From: Desmonostoc vinosum HA7617-LM4
GTDB lineage: Bacteria > Cyanobacteriota > Cyanobacteriia > Cyanobacteriales > Nostocaceae
DNA: 64,000 nt
Reading direction: 5' to 3'
Assembly: GCA_019359515.1 (NCBI GenBank)
Contig: JAHHHC010000003.1
Coordinates: 1 to 64,000, forward strand
Shown here: piece after piece, positions 8,559 through 16,477 of the stretch
How positions within the stretch are numbered: position 1 is the stretch's first letter
Layout of the letters: each line of letters starts with the position of its first letter
Made by a program: the position numbers and the translations under genes
Notes under the pieces: model-generated
What the model saw: the letters and a program-made list of their open reading frames with translations, nothing else
The model's database searches: none
Told to the model about the DNA's origin: nothing

Positions 8559-9320
8559 ATGACTATTAATCGACGCCATTTCTTGTTTTTACTAGGAGTC
8601 GGTACGGGTGTTTTTGCTCTAGATGCTTGTGCTTTGGCTGAGAAAACTCCCAGTGGCAATGCTACAACTCCCAGCCCCGCAACTAACACAACAACGGCAA
8701 AGGCTATCCAATTACCGCCTCTGCCTTATGCTAACAACGCGCTAGAACCATACATTGATGCGAGAACGATGCAGTTTCACCATGATAAACATCATGCAAC
8801 TTATGTCAAAAACCTGAATGCCGCATTAGACAAATATCCAGAACTCAAAAGTAAGAGTGTTGAAGAATTATTACAAAATCTCAACACTGTGCCAAAAGAT
8901 ATCCAAAAGGTAGTACAGAATAGCGGTGGTGGGCATGTGAACCACTCGATGTTTTGGAAAATTATGAAACCGAAAGGTGGCGGGGAACCGACAGGAAATA
9001 TAGCCACCGCCATTAATCAAAACTTTGGCAGTTTTGCGGCTTTCAAAAAACAGTTTAACGAAGCTGGTGCTAGTCGTTTTGGTAGTGGTTGGGTTTGGCT
9101 AGTGAGAAACAAAGACGGCAAACTAGAAATAACAACTACACCTAATCAAGATACTCCTTTAAGTGAAGGCAAGTATCCCATCATGGGTAATGACGTGTGG
9201 GAACACGCGTACTATCTTAAATACCAAAACCGCCGCGCTGATTATCTAGATGCCTGGTGGAACGTGCTTAATTGGGATGAGATCAACAAGCGGTTTGCAG
9301 AAGCTAGCAAATCTGGTTAA
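8559..9320 (+). CDS. sodA: Mn-type superoxide dismutase, Tat-exported lipoprotein, 253 aa
   Basis: Dismutates superoxide. The metal ligands are visible: the first His of the [14 protein letters not shown] block, His in [11 protein letters not shown], and Asp and His in [33 protein letters not shown] and GSGWVWL favour the Mn form. I start at the ATG at 8559 ([13 protein letters not shown]), not the upstream TTG at 8532. The N-terminus has a twin-arginine motif (NRRHFLFLL), a hydrophobic stretch and a lipobox-like LDAC. A Thr/Pro/Asn-rich linker precedes the enzyme. This agrees with the membrane-bound SodA of Anabaena; the lipidation is my inference. Confidence 0.9.
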   Translation: MTINRRHFLFLLGVGTGVFALDACALAEKTPSGNATTPSPATNTTTAKAIQLPPLPYANNALEPYIDARTMQFHHDKHHATYVKNLNAALDKYPELKSKSVEELLQNLNTVPKDIQKVVQNSGGGHVNHSMFWKIMKPKGGGEPTGNIATAINQNFGSFAAFKKQFNEAGASRFGSGWVWLVRNKDGKLEITTTPNQDTPLSEGKYPIMGNDVWEHAYYLKYQNRRADYLDAWWNVLNWDEINKRFAEASKSG

Positions 9321-9495
9321 TGGGGAGTAGGGAGTAGGGAATGGGGAATGGGAACTCGGGGCCCAGTCCCCAAATTGCTCTAGATACTGGCAAAATATGA
9401 AAAGAACTAATAAAATCCTCTTCTGTACGGCTTTGTTTCTTGAAAAACTACAGATGAATCACTATGCTTTACCTATTATTTAAATAGCCGTCACA

Positions 9496-12400
9496 ATGAC
9501 CATCTCTCGAATTAAATCTGATTTCCTTGACCAAGAAAAAACTCTTGTTGAGTTCTTACACCAACGGGCAAAACACCAACCACACCACAAAGCTTACGTA
9601 TTTCTGGAAGATGGAGAAATACAAACTAGCTGTTTAACTTACCAAGAGTTAGAACATCAAGTCAAGGCGATCGCAGCTTATCTACAATCTATCTCTACAC
9701 CAGGCGATCGCGCTTTACTACTTTACCCTTCAGGATTAGACTTTATTATTAGCTTTTTAGCCTGTCTCTATGCCGGAATTATCGCTGTTCCTGCTTATCC
9801 ACCCAAACGCAACCAGAAGCTATCCCGATTGCAGGCAATTGTCCGGGATGCTCAAGCTAGTTTATTATTAACTACCACAGATATTTTTCCCCTGATCGAA
9901 AAACAGGGCATGGAGGAATCTGCATTCACGCAGTTGCGGTGTGTGTTAACTGATCGGATAAATGCTCAGGCTGATGAATTTACGCCTGTAACTATAGAAC
10001 CTCACACCACGGCATTCTTACAGTACACCTCCGGTTCCACAGGCACCCCCAAAGGAGTGATCGTTTCCCATGGAAATTTAGCTCATAATTGTCATGTTAT
10101 CCAACATAGCTATCAAGAGAGTGCTGAAGGTATAGTGTTAAACTGGCTACCGCTCTACCATGACATGGGATTAGTAGGCGGAACGCTCCAACCTCTAGTC
10201 GTGGGATTTCCAGTCATATTAATGTCACCGATGGCATTCTTGCAAGACCCGATCCGTTGGTTGAGGATCATTTCTACCCACAAAGTCACGGTGACAGTCA
10301 GTCCCAACTTCGCTTACGATCTTTGTATCCAAAAATTTAACCCAGAGCAGTTAACCAATCTTGACCTGAGTAGTTGGCAAATTGCCATCAATGGAGCTGA
10401 ACCTGTACGAGCAGAAACGATCGCCTCTTTTATTAAAACATTTGCTCCCTATGGATTTCGCCCCACCACTTTCCGTCCCTCCTATGGAATGGCAGAAACA
10501 ACTCTGTTGGTGACAGGTGCAACTCAGACTAAATCGCCTGTAATTAAGGTTTGTGATGCCAAAGCTTTAGAGCAAAATCAAGTAATTAACTGCACTACAG
10601 AAACTCAAATTAAGAGAAAAATCGTTAGTTGTGGTCATCCTTGTCTTGGTCAAACTGTAGCGATCATCAATCCTGTTTCCTTAACCAGATGTGCAGCAGG
10701 TCAAATAGGCGAAATTTGGGTTAGTGGTGAGAGTGTAGCACAGGGATATTGGCATCAAGAAGAATTGACAAAGCAAACATTTAATGCATATCTAGCAGAT
10801 ACCAAAGAAGGGCCGTTTTTACGAACTGGGGATTTAGGGTTTTGGGAAGATGAAGCAGGGTTATTTGTGACTGGACGCATTAAGGATATATTGATTATCC
10901 GGGGTCGAAATCATTATCCTCAAGATATTGAAAAAACTGTAGAAACCAGTCACCCAGCATTGAGTTTTCACAACATTGCAGCTTTTTGTATAGAAATAGA
11001 TGGGGATAATCGCCTGATTGTTGCCTGTGAAGTCAAGCGAGTTGATCTGCGGAATTTGAACGTTGAGGAAGTAGCAAAAGCCATTAGACAAGCGGTGTTA
11101 AGGGAACATGACTTGCAAGTTTATCAAGTCTTGTTGCTTAAACCCGGAACTCTCCCTAAAACCTCCAGTGGTAAAGTACAGCGTCAGTTTACTCGTGAGG
11201 CTTGCTTAGCGGGGAATTTAGCGTTGGTAGCTTCAGAATCGATAGATATTTCTCCAAGAGAAACATATCCGCAGCAGTATTCTGTAGAATCAATCCAAAG
11301 CTGGATCTGCCAATGGTTAGCAGCACAATTACATATTCCCAGCCAATCTATTAACCAAAATGAATCTTTTGAAGCTTACGGTTTAGATTCCCTCACGGCT
11401 GCCAAATTCATCCAAGACTTAGAAATTTGGTCAGGATATCTGCTAAATATTTCTACACTACAATCATTGGGAGCGATCGCCAACTTAGTACAATATCTTG
11501 CCCAAGAACTTGCTCACCATCATAGCCAGCCTTTGGCACAAACTCCCCCTGAATACTATCAAATTGAATCCTTTCCAGAATACGCCCAACTCCAGCAACG
11601 CTTAACCCAGATTCAAACTCTAGAAATTCCCAATCCATATTTTCAAGTGCAGGAATCTTTAACTAGGGATTGTACTCAAATTCAAGGACGTACACTAATT
11701 AACTATTCAACCTATAACTATCTGGGGTTATCGGGAGAACCGAAAGTTTCCACAGCAGCCAAAGCAGCAATTGATTGCTATGGTACATCAGTCGGTGCTA
11801 GTCGTTTGGCATCAGGTGAACGCTTGCTACATCAACAACTAGAACAAGAACTAGCAGAGTTGATTGGTACAGAAGACTGCATTGTCTATGTCAGCGGTCA
11901 TGCGACCAATGTTACTACCATCGGTCACTTGTTTAATTCTCAAGATTTAATTTTTTATGATGCCTTGAGTCACAATAGCATTTTGCAAGGCTGTGTTTTA
12001 TCCGGTGCTAAAACCGTGCCGTTTCCCCATAATGATTGGCAAGCTTTAGATAAAATGCTGCAACACCAACGCCAGCACTATCGGCGGGTTTTGATTGTTA
12101 TAGAAGGCGTTTACAGTATGGATGGGGATATCCCAGACTTACCTCGATTTATTGAGTTGAAGCAACGACACAAAACTTTACTCATGATAGACGAAGCCCA
12201 TTCTATGGGTGTATTAGGTCAAACTGGACGGGGTATTGGTGAGTTTTTCGATGTAGACCGAAATCATGTAGATTTGTGGATGGGGACATTGAGTAAAGCT
12301 TTTGCCAGTTGTGGGGGATATATTGCTGGGTCTAAAGCTTTGGTGAATTATTTAAAATACACTGCTCCAGGTTTTGTTTATAGTGTAGGATTATCCCCTG

Positions 12401-12741
12401 CGAATACAGCTGCCGCCTTAACATCCGTGCGGCTACTGAAATCAGAGCCTCAACGAGTTAAAATTTTACAACAGCGATCGCAACAATTTTTGCAACTAGC
12501 TCAAGCACAGGGTTGGAACACAGCCACAAGTCAGAATTCTCCCATTATTCCGATTATTGTAGGAAATTCTCTTACTTGTATGCAGCTATCTCATACTCTC
12601 TTCCAAGCCGGAATCAACGTCCAACCAATGATCTATCCATCTGTTGCCAATGATGCTGCACGTCTGCGCTTTTTTATCAGTTGTTTGCATACAGAAGCAC
12701 AGATTAATCAAACGATCGCAACTCTAGCAAATGCTAAATAA
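9496..12741 (+). CDS. fusion: fatty acyl-AMP ligase + ACP + alpha-oxoamine synthase, 1081 aa
   Basis: There are three domains in order. Residues about 1-590 are a FAAL adenylation domain: TSGSTGTPKGVIVSHGNL, LPLYHDMGLVGG, NGAEPVR, PSYGMAE, and the closing KTSSGKVQR. Residues about 605-680 are an acyl carrier protein with the phosphopantetheine Ser in YGLDSLTAAK. Residues about 690-1081 are a PLP enzyme of the AONS/serine palmitoyltransferase/KBL family, with YNYLGLSG, GASRLASGE, MIDEAHSMG and the Schiff-base Lys in GTLSKAFASCGG. Inferred reaction: a free fatty acid is adenylated, loaded on the ACP and condensed with an amino acid, giving a 3-keto amino product. With serine this would be 3-ketosphinganine. 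The next gene, 45 bp away, looks like its reductase. Confidence 0.9.
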   Translation: MTISRIKSDFLDQEKTLVEFLHQRAKHQPHHKAYVFLEDGEIQTSCLTYQELEHQVKAIAAYLQSISTPGDRALLLYPSGLDFIISFLACLYAGIIAVPAYPPKRNQKLSRLQAIVRDAQASLLLTTTDIFPLIEKQGMEESAFTQLRCVLTDRINAQADEFTPVTIEPHTTAFLQYTSGSTGTPKGVIVSHGNLAHNCHVIQHSYQESAEGIVLNWLPLYHDMGLVGGTLQPLVVGFPVILMSPMAFLQDPIRWLRIISTHKVTVTVSPNFAYDLCIQKFNPEQLTNLDLSSWQIAINGAEPVRAETIASFIKTFAPYGFRPTTFRPSYGMAETTLLVTGATQTKSPVIKVCDAKALEQNQVINCTTETQIKRKIVSCGHPCLGQTVAIINPVSLTRCAAGQIGEIWVSGESVAQGYWHQEELTKQTFNAYLADTKEGPFLRTGDLGFWEDEAGLFVTGRIKDILIIRGRNHYPQDIEKTVETSHPALSFHNIAAFCIEIDGDNRLIVACEVKRVDLRNLNVEEVAKAIRQAVLREHDLQVYQVLLLKPGTLPKTSSGKVQRQFTREACLAGNLALVASESIDISPRETYPQQYSVESIQSWICQWLAAQLHIPSQSINQNESFEAYGLDSLTAAKFIQDLEIWSGYLLNISTLQSLGAIANLVQYLAQELAHHHSQPLAQTPPEYYQIESFPEYAQLQQRLTQIQTLEIPNPYFQVQESLTRDCTQIQGRTLINYSTYNYLGLSGEPKVSTAAKAAIDCYGTSVGASRLASGERLLHQQLEQELAELIGTEDCIVYVSGHATNVTTIGHLFNSQDLIFYDALSHNSILQGCVLSGAKTVPFPHNDWQALDKMLQHQRQHYRRVLIVIEGVYSMDGDIPDLPRFIELKQRHKTLLMIDEAHSMGVLGQTGRGIGEFFDVDRNHVDLWMGTLSKAFASCGGYIAGSKALVNYLKYTAPGFVYSVGLSPANTAAALTSVRLLKSEPQRVKILQQRSQQFLQLAQAQGWNTATSQNSPIIPIIVGNSLTCMQLSHTLFQAGINVQPMIYPSVANDAARLRFFISCLHTEAQINQTIATLANAK

Positions 12742-12786
12742 AGGGAACAGGGAACAGAAAGGAATTCTTCAACATCCTGAATAAAG

Positions 12787-13611
12787 ATGTATAAACACGC
12801 AATGATTACAGGTGGTTCTAGTGGTATCGGCAAAGCGATCGCCACTTTGCTAATTAAATATGGTGCTAATATCTGCATTATTGCCCGCAATCAAACCAAA
12901 CTCAACTCTACCAAAGCAGAACTCGCAGCCTTAAAAACCCACCCCGAACAGCAAATCTTAGCCATCTCCACAGATGTGTCTCAATGGGAACAAGTACAAA
13001 AAGCGATGAATTTGGCGATCGCTTCTTTAGGTTCACCGGACTTATTAATCACCTCTGCTGGTATTGCCCATCCAGGATATTTTACAGAGCTAGAAATCGC
13101 CATTTTTGAGGAAACAATGGCGATTAATTATTTTGGTACTCTTTACTGTATCAAAGCTGCTTTACCTAGCATGATCCAACATCAAAAAGGTCATATTGTG
13201 GTCATTTCTTCAGGAGCAGGACTTATTGGTTTGTATGGATATACACCATATAGCCCTAGTAAATTTGCTGTGCGGGGATTAGCTGAATCATTGCGGGGTG
13301 AACTCAAAACCACAGGTTTGTACATTTCCATAGTTTATCCACCAGATACTGATACACCCCAACTAGCAGCCGAAAATCAAACTAAGCCAGCCGAAACCAA
13401 ACTAATTACCCAATCAGCCCAAATTATGACAGCCGAGAAAGTGGCAATTGAGATTTTGCAAGGAATCAATCGCAAAGCCTTTGTAATTACACCAGGGCTA
13501 GAAATGTCTCTTCTGATGCGGTTGCACAGTCTTTTTGCTCCCCTACTGCAATGGTATTTTGATCGTCTTATGAGGAAATTGCACAAAACCAGAAACACAG
13601 ATGATAAATGA
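12787..13611 (+). CDS. SDR resembling 3-ketodihydrosphingosine reductase, 274 aa
   Basis: NADP-dependent short-chain reductase. The cofactor motif TGGSSGIGKA is at about residue 8, NYFG in place of the usual NNAG-type block is further on, and the catalytic Ser and YSPSK (Tyr, Lys) lie at about 140-160. The stretch YPPDTDTPQLAAENQTKP closely follows the signature of eukaryotic KDSR/TSC10 (PPDTDTP..E.N.TKP), which points to a 3-ketosphingoid substrate. A hydrophobic C-terminal segment (LLMRLHSLFAPLLQWYF) may tether it to the membrane. It lies 45 bp after the FAAL-ACP-oxoamine synthase gene, presumably in the same operon, and would reduce that enzyme's keto product. Function is inferred from motif plus context. 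Confidence 0.82.
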   Translation: MYKHAMITGGSSGIGKAIATLLIKYGANICIIARNQTKLNSTKAELAALKTHPEQQILAISTDVSQWEQVQKAMNLAIASLGSPDLLITSAGIAHPGYFTELEIAIFEETMAINYFGTLYCIKAALPSMIQHQKGHIVVISSGAGLIGLYGYTPYSPSKFAVRGLAESLRGELKTTGLYISIVYPPDTDTPQLAAENQTKPAETKLITQSAQIMTAEKVAIEILQGINRKAFVITPGLEMSLLMRLHSLFAPLLQWYFDRLMRKLHKTRNTDDK

Positions 13612-13617
13612 TATTAG

Positions 13618-13983
13618 TCACGCTGATTCTAGATGAATAACCGGAATTTGTTCGGTTCGCTCAGGAGCTTTTGCACCAGTTGCAACTGCATGAACTGCAT
13701 GAAGAATATCAGCTGAGTAGTATCGATTACCACAGGTATCACAGACACCTATTGTTACATCTTCGAGTATGACAAATCCATCTCTATGTTTGAATACTTC
13801 ACGTTTGACGATTCGAGGTTGAACAGTTCCTTGACAGGAGATTTTCAGTATACGTGTAGCAATCATGGCATCGCCAGCACCTTCAAAAGCTCCGGTTTCG
13901 GTGTCAATCACCACAATCTTGCCATAATTACCTTCCTCATTCATACTGGGTTCTGGCTTCTGACTTTTGAATTCTATTTTCAT
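13618..13983 (-). CDS. YgiT/MqsA-like zinc-finger protein, 121 aa
   Basis: The second half (about 50-105) has the layout of YgiT-type antitoxin zinc fingers: a C.GTV start, a beta hairpin (FVILEDVTIGV), then CDTCGNRYYSADIL. Only the second CxxC pair is complete; the first knuckle keeps a single Cys (ISCQG), so zinc binding may be altered. I use the ATG at 13983; a TTG at 13995 is possible. No toxin partner is adjacent. It is convergent with the reductase gene (7 bp between stops) and divergent from the glycosyltransferase, with its start only 19 bp from that gene's start. It appears inserted into the lipid operon on the opposite strand. Confidence 0.6.
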   Translation of the reverse strand: MKIEFKSQKPEPSMNEEGNYGKIVVIDTETGAFEGAGDAMIATRILKISCQGTVQPRIVKREVFKHRDGFVILEDVTIGVCDTCGNRYYSADILHAVHAVATGAKAPERTEQIPVIHLESA

Positions 13984-14002
13984 AGTCAATTTCAATTAAT
14001 AT

Positions 14003-15151
14003 ATGAGTGAAAAAACCTTTGCGCTACATATTTTTACTCTCAATGCAGGTGGAGGACATTATGCCACTTTAAAAGCTTTAAATGCGATCGCCAATCAGCA
14101 AAAACGACCTTGGCAAATTACAATTACAGATATTGGTCAATTAACGGACTTGTTAGACCCCTATAAAAAACTGTTTGGGGTCAATGCCAATGATGTATAT
14201 AACGATATGCTCAGTATGGATTGGACATGGTTTCATCCTGTGAGTATGTTTCTCGACAAGTTTTTGATTAACTTGTTGTACCCGCAAGCAGTAAAAGTGG
14301 GAGAACAGCATTGGAGAAGTCAAACAGCTGTTGATTTAGTAATTTCTTTAGTACCTCTGCATAATCGAGCCATTTGGGAGAGTCTGCAACGAGTTAAACC
14401 AGACACGCCAATGGTGACAATTTTAACCGACTTTGCAGATTGTCCATCCCATTTTTGGATTGAACCAGAAACCAAGAGTTATTTTCTCTGCGGTACAGAA
14501 CGAGCCACTAATCAAGCCCGTGCTTTAGGTGTATTAGAAGAGTATATTATTCAAACTTCAGGATTAATCGTTCATCCCCAATTTTATCAACCAATTGATG
14601 GCGAGCGCCGTACCGAAAGACAGCGTTTAGGATTAGATCCAGATAAAATCACAGCGATCGTCTCATTTGGGGCTAAAGGTTGTGCCACAATGTTAGACAT
14701 AGCCCACGATTTAGAACGTATCAGTAACAAAGTACAGGCAATTTTTCTCTGTGGTACTAATCAAAAACTGGTACAAACATTAAAAGAGCGTCCGACTCAA
14801 TTAAAGCAGCATATCCAAGGTTTTACCGATAACGTACCATATTTTATGAATTTGGCTGATTTTTTGATTGGTAAGCCCGGTTCTATTAGTATCAGTGAAG
14901 CGATCGTCATGAATTTACCTGTAATTGTTGATCGCAATTTCTCTACACTGCTCAATGAAAAATATAATGCTGAGTGGATTTTAGAGAAACAAGTTGGGAT
15001 GTCAATTCCAAATTTTCGCAAGATTGTTCCAGCGGTGGAAGAACTTTTAAAACCTGAAAATTGGCTGGGCTATCAGGCAAATGTTACAGCAATTCAAAAC
15101 CGGGCTGTGTTTGAAGTTCCTGATATTTTGCAGCGCATTCTTGACGGGTAA
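14003..15151 (+). CDS. MGDG-synthase-like glycosyltransferase (GT28 type), 382 aa
   Basis: GT-B glycosyltransferase of the MGDG synthase/MurG/processive diacylglycerol glucosyltransferase group. The N-terminal acceptor domain begins HIFTLNAGGGHYATLKAL, matching the family GGGH loop. The C-terminal nucleotide-sugar domain has VSFGAKGCATM, then GFTDNVPYFMNLADFLIGKPG and ISEAIVMNLPVIV. Cyanobacteria make their galactolipids by an unrelated GT2 route, so this enzyme probably glycosylates another lipid. The neighbouring oxoamine synthase and reductase genes suggest a sphingoid or amino-lipid acceptor. That acceptor is inference only. The start has almost no room for a ribosome-binding site (AATTAATAT precedes the ATG). 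Confidence 0.85.
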   Translation: MSEKTFALHIFTLNAGGGHYATLKALNAIANQQKRPWQITITDIGQLTDLLDPYKKLFGVNANDVYNDMLSMDWTWFHPVSMFLDKFLINLLYPQAVKVGEQHWRSQTAVDLVISLVPLHNRAIWESLQRVKPDTPMVTILTDFADCPSHFWIEPETKSYFLCGTERATNQARALGVLEEYIIQTSGLIVHPQFYQPIDGERRTERQRLGLDPDKITAIVSFGAKGCATMLDIAHDLERISNKVQAIFLCGTNQKLVQTLKERPTQLKQHIQGFTDNVPYFMNLADFLIGKPGSISISEAIVMNLPVIVDRNFSTLLNEKYNAEWILEKQVGMSIPNFRKIVPAVEELLKPENWLGYQANVTAIQNRAVFEVPDILQRILDG

Positions 15152-15235
15152 AATTATTATGGCGATCGCGCTACTAGATTAGGGGACAAAAGGAAGCTGA
15201 GGATTGGAAACAAAACTGTCAATTAGCTAACAAGC

Positions 15236-15366
15236 CCGCCAGGGAATTAAATTCCCTGTCTCATAGCAAAAGTCCTCTGAAGAGGACTGAGAAAAATGAG
15301 AAAGACAATTTTAGTCGGTTTCAACCGACTTCCGCTATTAGCCCGGAAATTGATTTCCGGACGGGT
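15236..15366. repeat. four-hairpin palindromic repeat
   Basis: The stems in order are GCCAGGGAATTAAATTCCCTG, split here as GCCAGGGAAT and ATTCCCTG, then AGTCCTCTGAAGAGGACT, AGTCGGTTTCAACCGACT and CGGAAATTGATTTCCG. The connectors CATAGCAAAAG and CCGCTATTAG match those of the other family members. It lies 3' of the glycosyltransferase gene and upstream of the RAYT-like gene. Confidence 0.75.
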
Positions 15367-15389
15367 GTGAATGTAAACAATATGATTAA

Positions 15390-15530
15390 TCAATCGACCT
15401 TAACCAAAAACGGGCGCAAGTTGAAATTATCGGTGGTAAAGCTGCACAAAAGAAACCCAAGGCTAAAGCTAGTAAACCGCTTAAAATTAAGGAAGATGTA
15501 CCAATAGTACCAGGGTTAGATGGGTTGTAG
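15390..15530 (+). pseudogene. 3' remnant of an unidentified gene (46 codons)
   Basis: An open stretch beginning just after a stop encodes SIDLNQKRAQVEIIGG, then a Lys/Pro/Ala-rich tail ending IVPGLDGL and TAG. Its composition looks like a real C-terminus, but there is no start codon and nothing recognisable upstream. It lies between two palindromic repeats, so the 5' part of the gene was probably lost when they inserted. Identity unknown. Confidence 0.35.
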
Positions 15531-15534
15531 TAAA

Positions 15535-15688
15535 TAGCCAGGGAATAGCCAGGGAATATAATTCCCTGTCTAATAGCGTAAGTCCTCTAAAAGAGGACTG
15601 AGACAAATTTGGTTTAATTCCTGTAGGTTTTACACAGTCGTCTTCAGACGACTTTAGCTTTGAGACGGGGAATTTCATTCCCTGGCTA
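15535..15688. repeat. four-hairpin palindromic repeat with TAGCCAGGGAAT ends
   Basis: The 12-bp inverted termini are TAGCCAGGGAAT (15535-15546) and ATTCCCTGGCTA (15677-15688). The internal stems are AGGGAATATAATTCCCT, AGTCCTCTAAAAGAGGACT, AGTCGTCTTCAGACGACT and GGGGAATTTCATTCCC, joined by AATAGCGTA and TTTAGCTTTGAG. It is the upstream flank of the RAYT-like transposase gene; its right end is 73 bp before that gene's start. Confidence 0.75.
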
Positions 15689-15761
15689 ACTGACTAGCTG
15701 ACGAACACCGCTAATATGATAATTTTTCAGCAACATGGGAAACATAAATATATGTAAATAA

Positions 15762-16193
15762 ATGCAAAATTTTAAAAGTGTTATGTCTCTGTGGCGACTT
15801 TATTATCATATTGTTTGGGCAACAAAAGAACGCCTACCTCTAATTACATCTGATAAAGAAACTGCGCTTTATAATTACATAATTGGTAAATCCAATAGTT
15901 TAAATTGTATACTTCATGCCATTGGTGGTACTGAAGACCACATACATTTAGTAGTATCTATTCCTCCAATAATGGCGATCGCAGAGTTTGTGAAAAAAAT
16001 TAAAGGAAGTAGTTCTCACCATTTCAACCACAATCTTTGTCCTACATCAGAAAAATTTGCTTGGCAAGAAGGATACGGTATATTCTCTTTGAGAAGCAAG
16101 CAACTTGAGCAAGCCATTATATATGTTCAAAATCAAAAAACACATCATCTTAAAGGAACAATAAACTCTCATTTAGAAAAAGTAAGCGCATAA
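15762..16193 (+). CDS. tnpA: IS200-like / RAYT-type Y1 transposase, 143 aa
   Basis: Single-strand DNA transposase of the HUH Y1 type (Transposase_17 family). The HUH motif is DHIHLVVSIPP at about residue 75, and the C-terminal helix with the candidate nucleophilic Tyr is AIIYVQNQKTHH. WRLYYHIVWATKERLPLI is the usual opening. I keep the ATG at 15762; MSLWRLYYH at residue 8 is an alternative. Palindromic repeats lie close on both sides (15535-15688 and 16213-16381). This is the layout of REP-associated tyrosine transposases, which mobilise hairpin repeats. No tnpB is adjacent. Confidence 0.85.
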   Translation: MQNFKSVMSLWRLYYHIVWATKERLPLITSDKETALYNYIIGKSNSLNCILHAIGGTEDHIHLVVSIPPIMAIAEFVKKIKGSSSHHFNHNLCPTSEKFAWQEGYGIFSLRSKQLEQAIIYVQNQKTHHLKGTINSHLEKVSA

Positions 16194-16212
16194 CTAAACC
16201 TGTTTTATACAA

Positions 16213-16381
16213 TAGACCTCTTGCAAAAGTCGGATACTCGCCAGAAAATAAATTTTCTGGCTGATAACTCAAGTCGGTTTCAAGCGACTAATAACAGTAT
16301 TTTTAGTCCGTTTCAACGGACTTTTGCTATTAGGCAGAGACTTGAGTCTCTGACGGTTCAAGTATTTTTGCAAGAAGTCTA
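16213..16381. mobile_element. 169-bp four-hairpin MITE, copy 2
   Basis: Same length and sequence as 3622-3790 except for one base (a C to G change that breaks one pair of the second stem). It begins 20 bp after the stop codon of the RAYT-like gene. Near identity of two copies 12.6 kb apart implies recent movement or gene conversion. Bases 16382-16477 show nothing further. Confidence 0.8.
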
Positions 16382-16477
16382 ATATTACTAAGTTTAGTAT
16401 TGAGTCATTTTATCAAAAATTCAAAAACTAATATTTAACAGGTATAACTAAAATACATGAAAAGTCTTGTAATTAAA

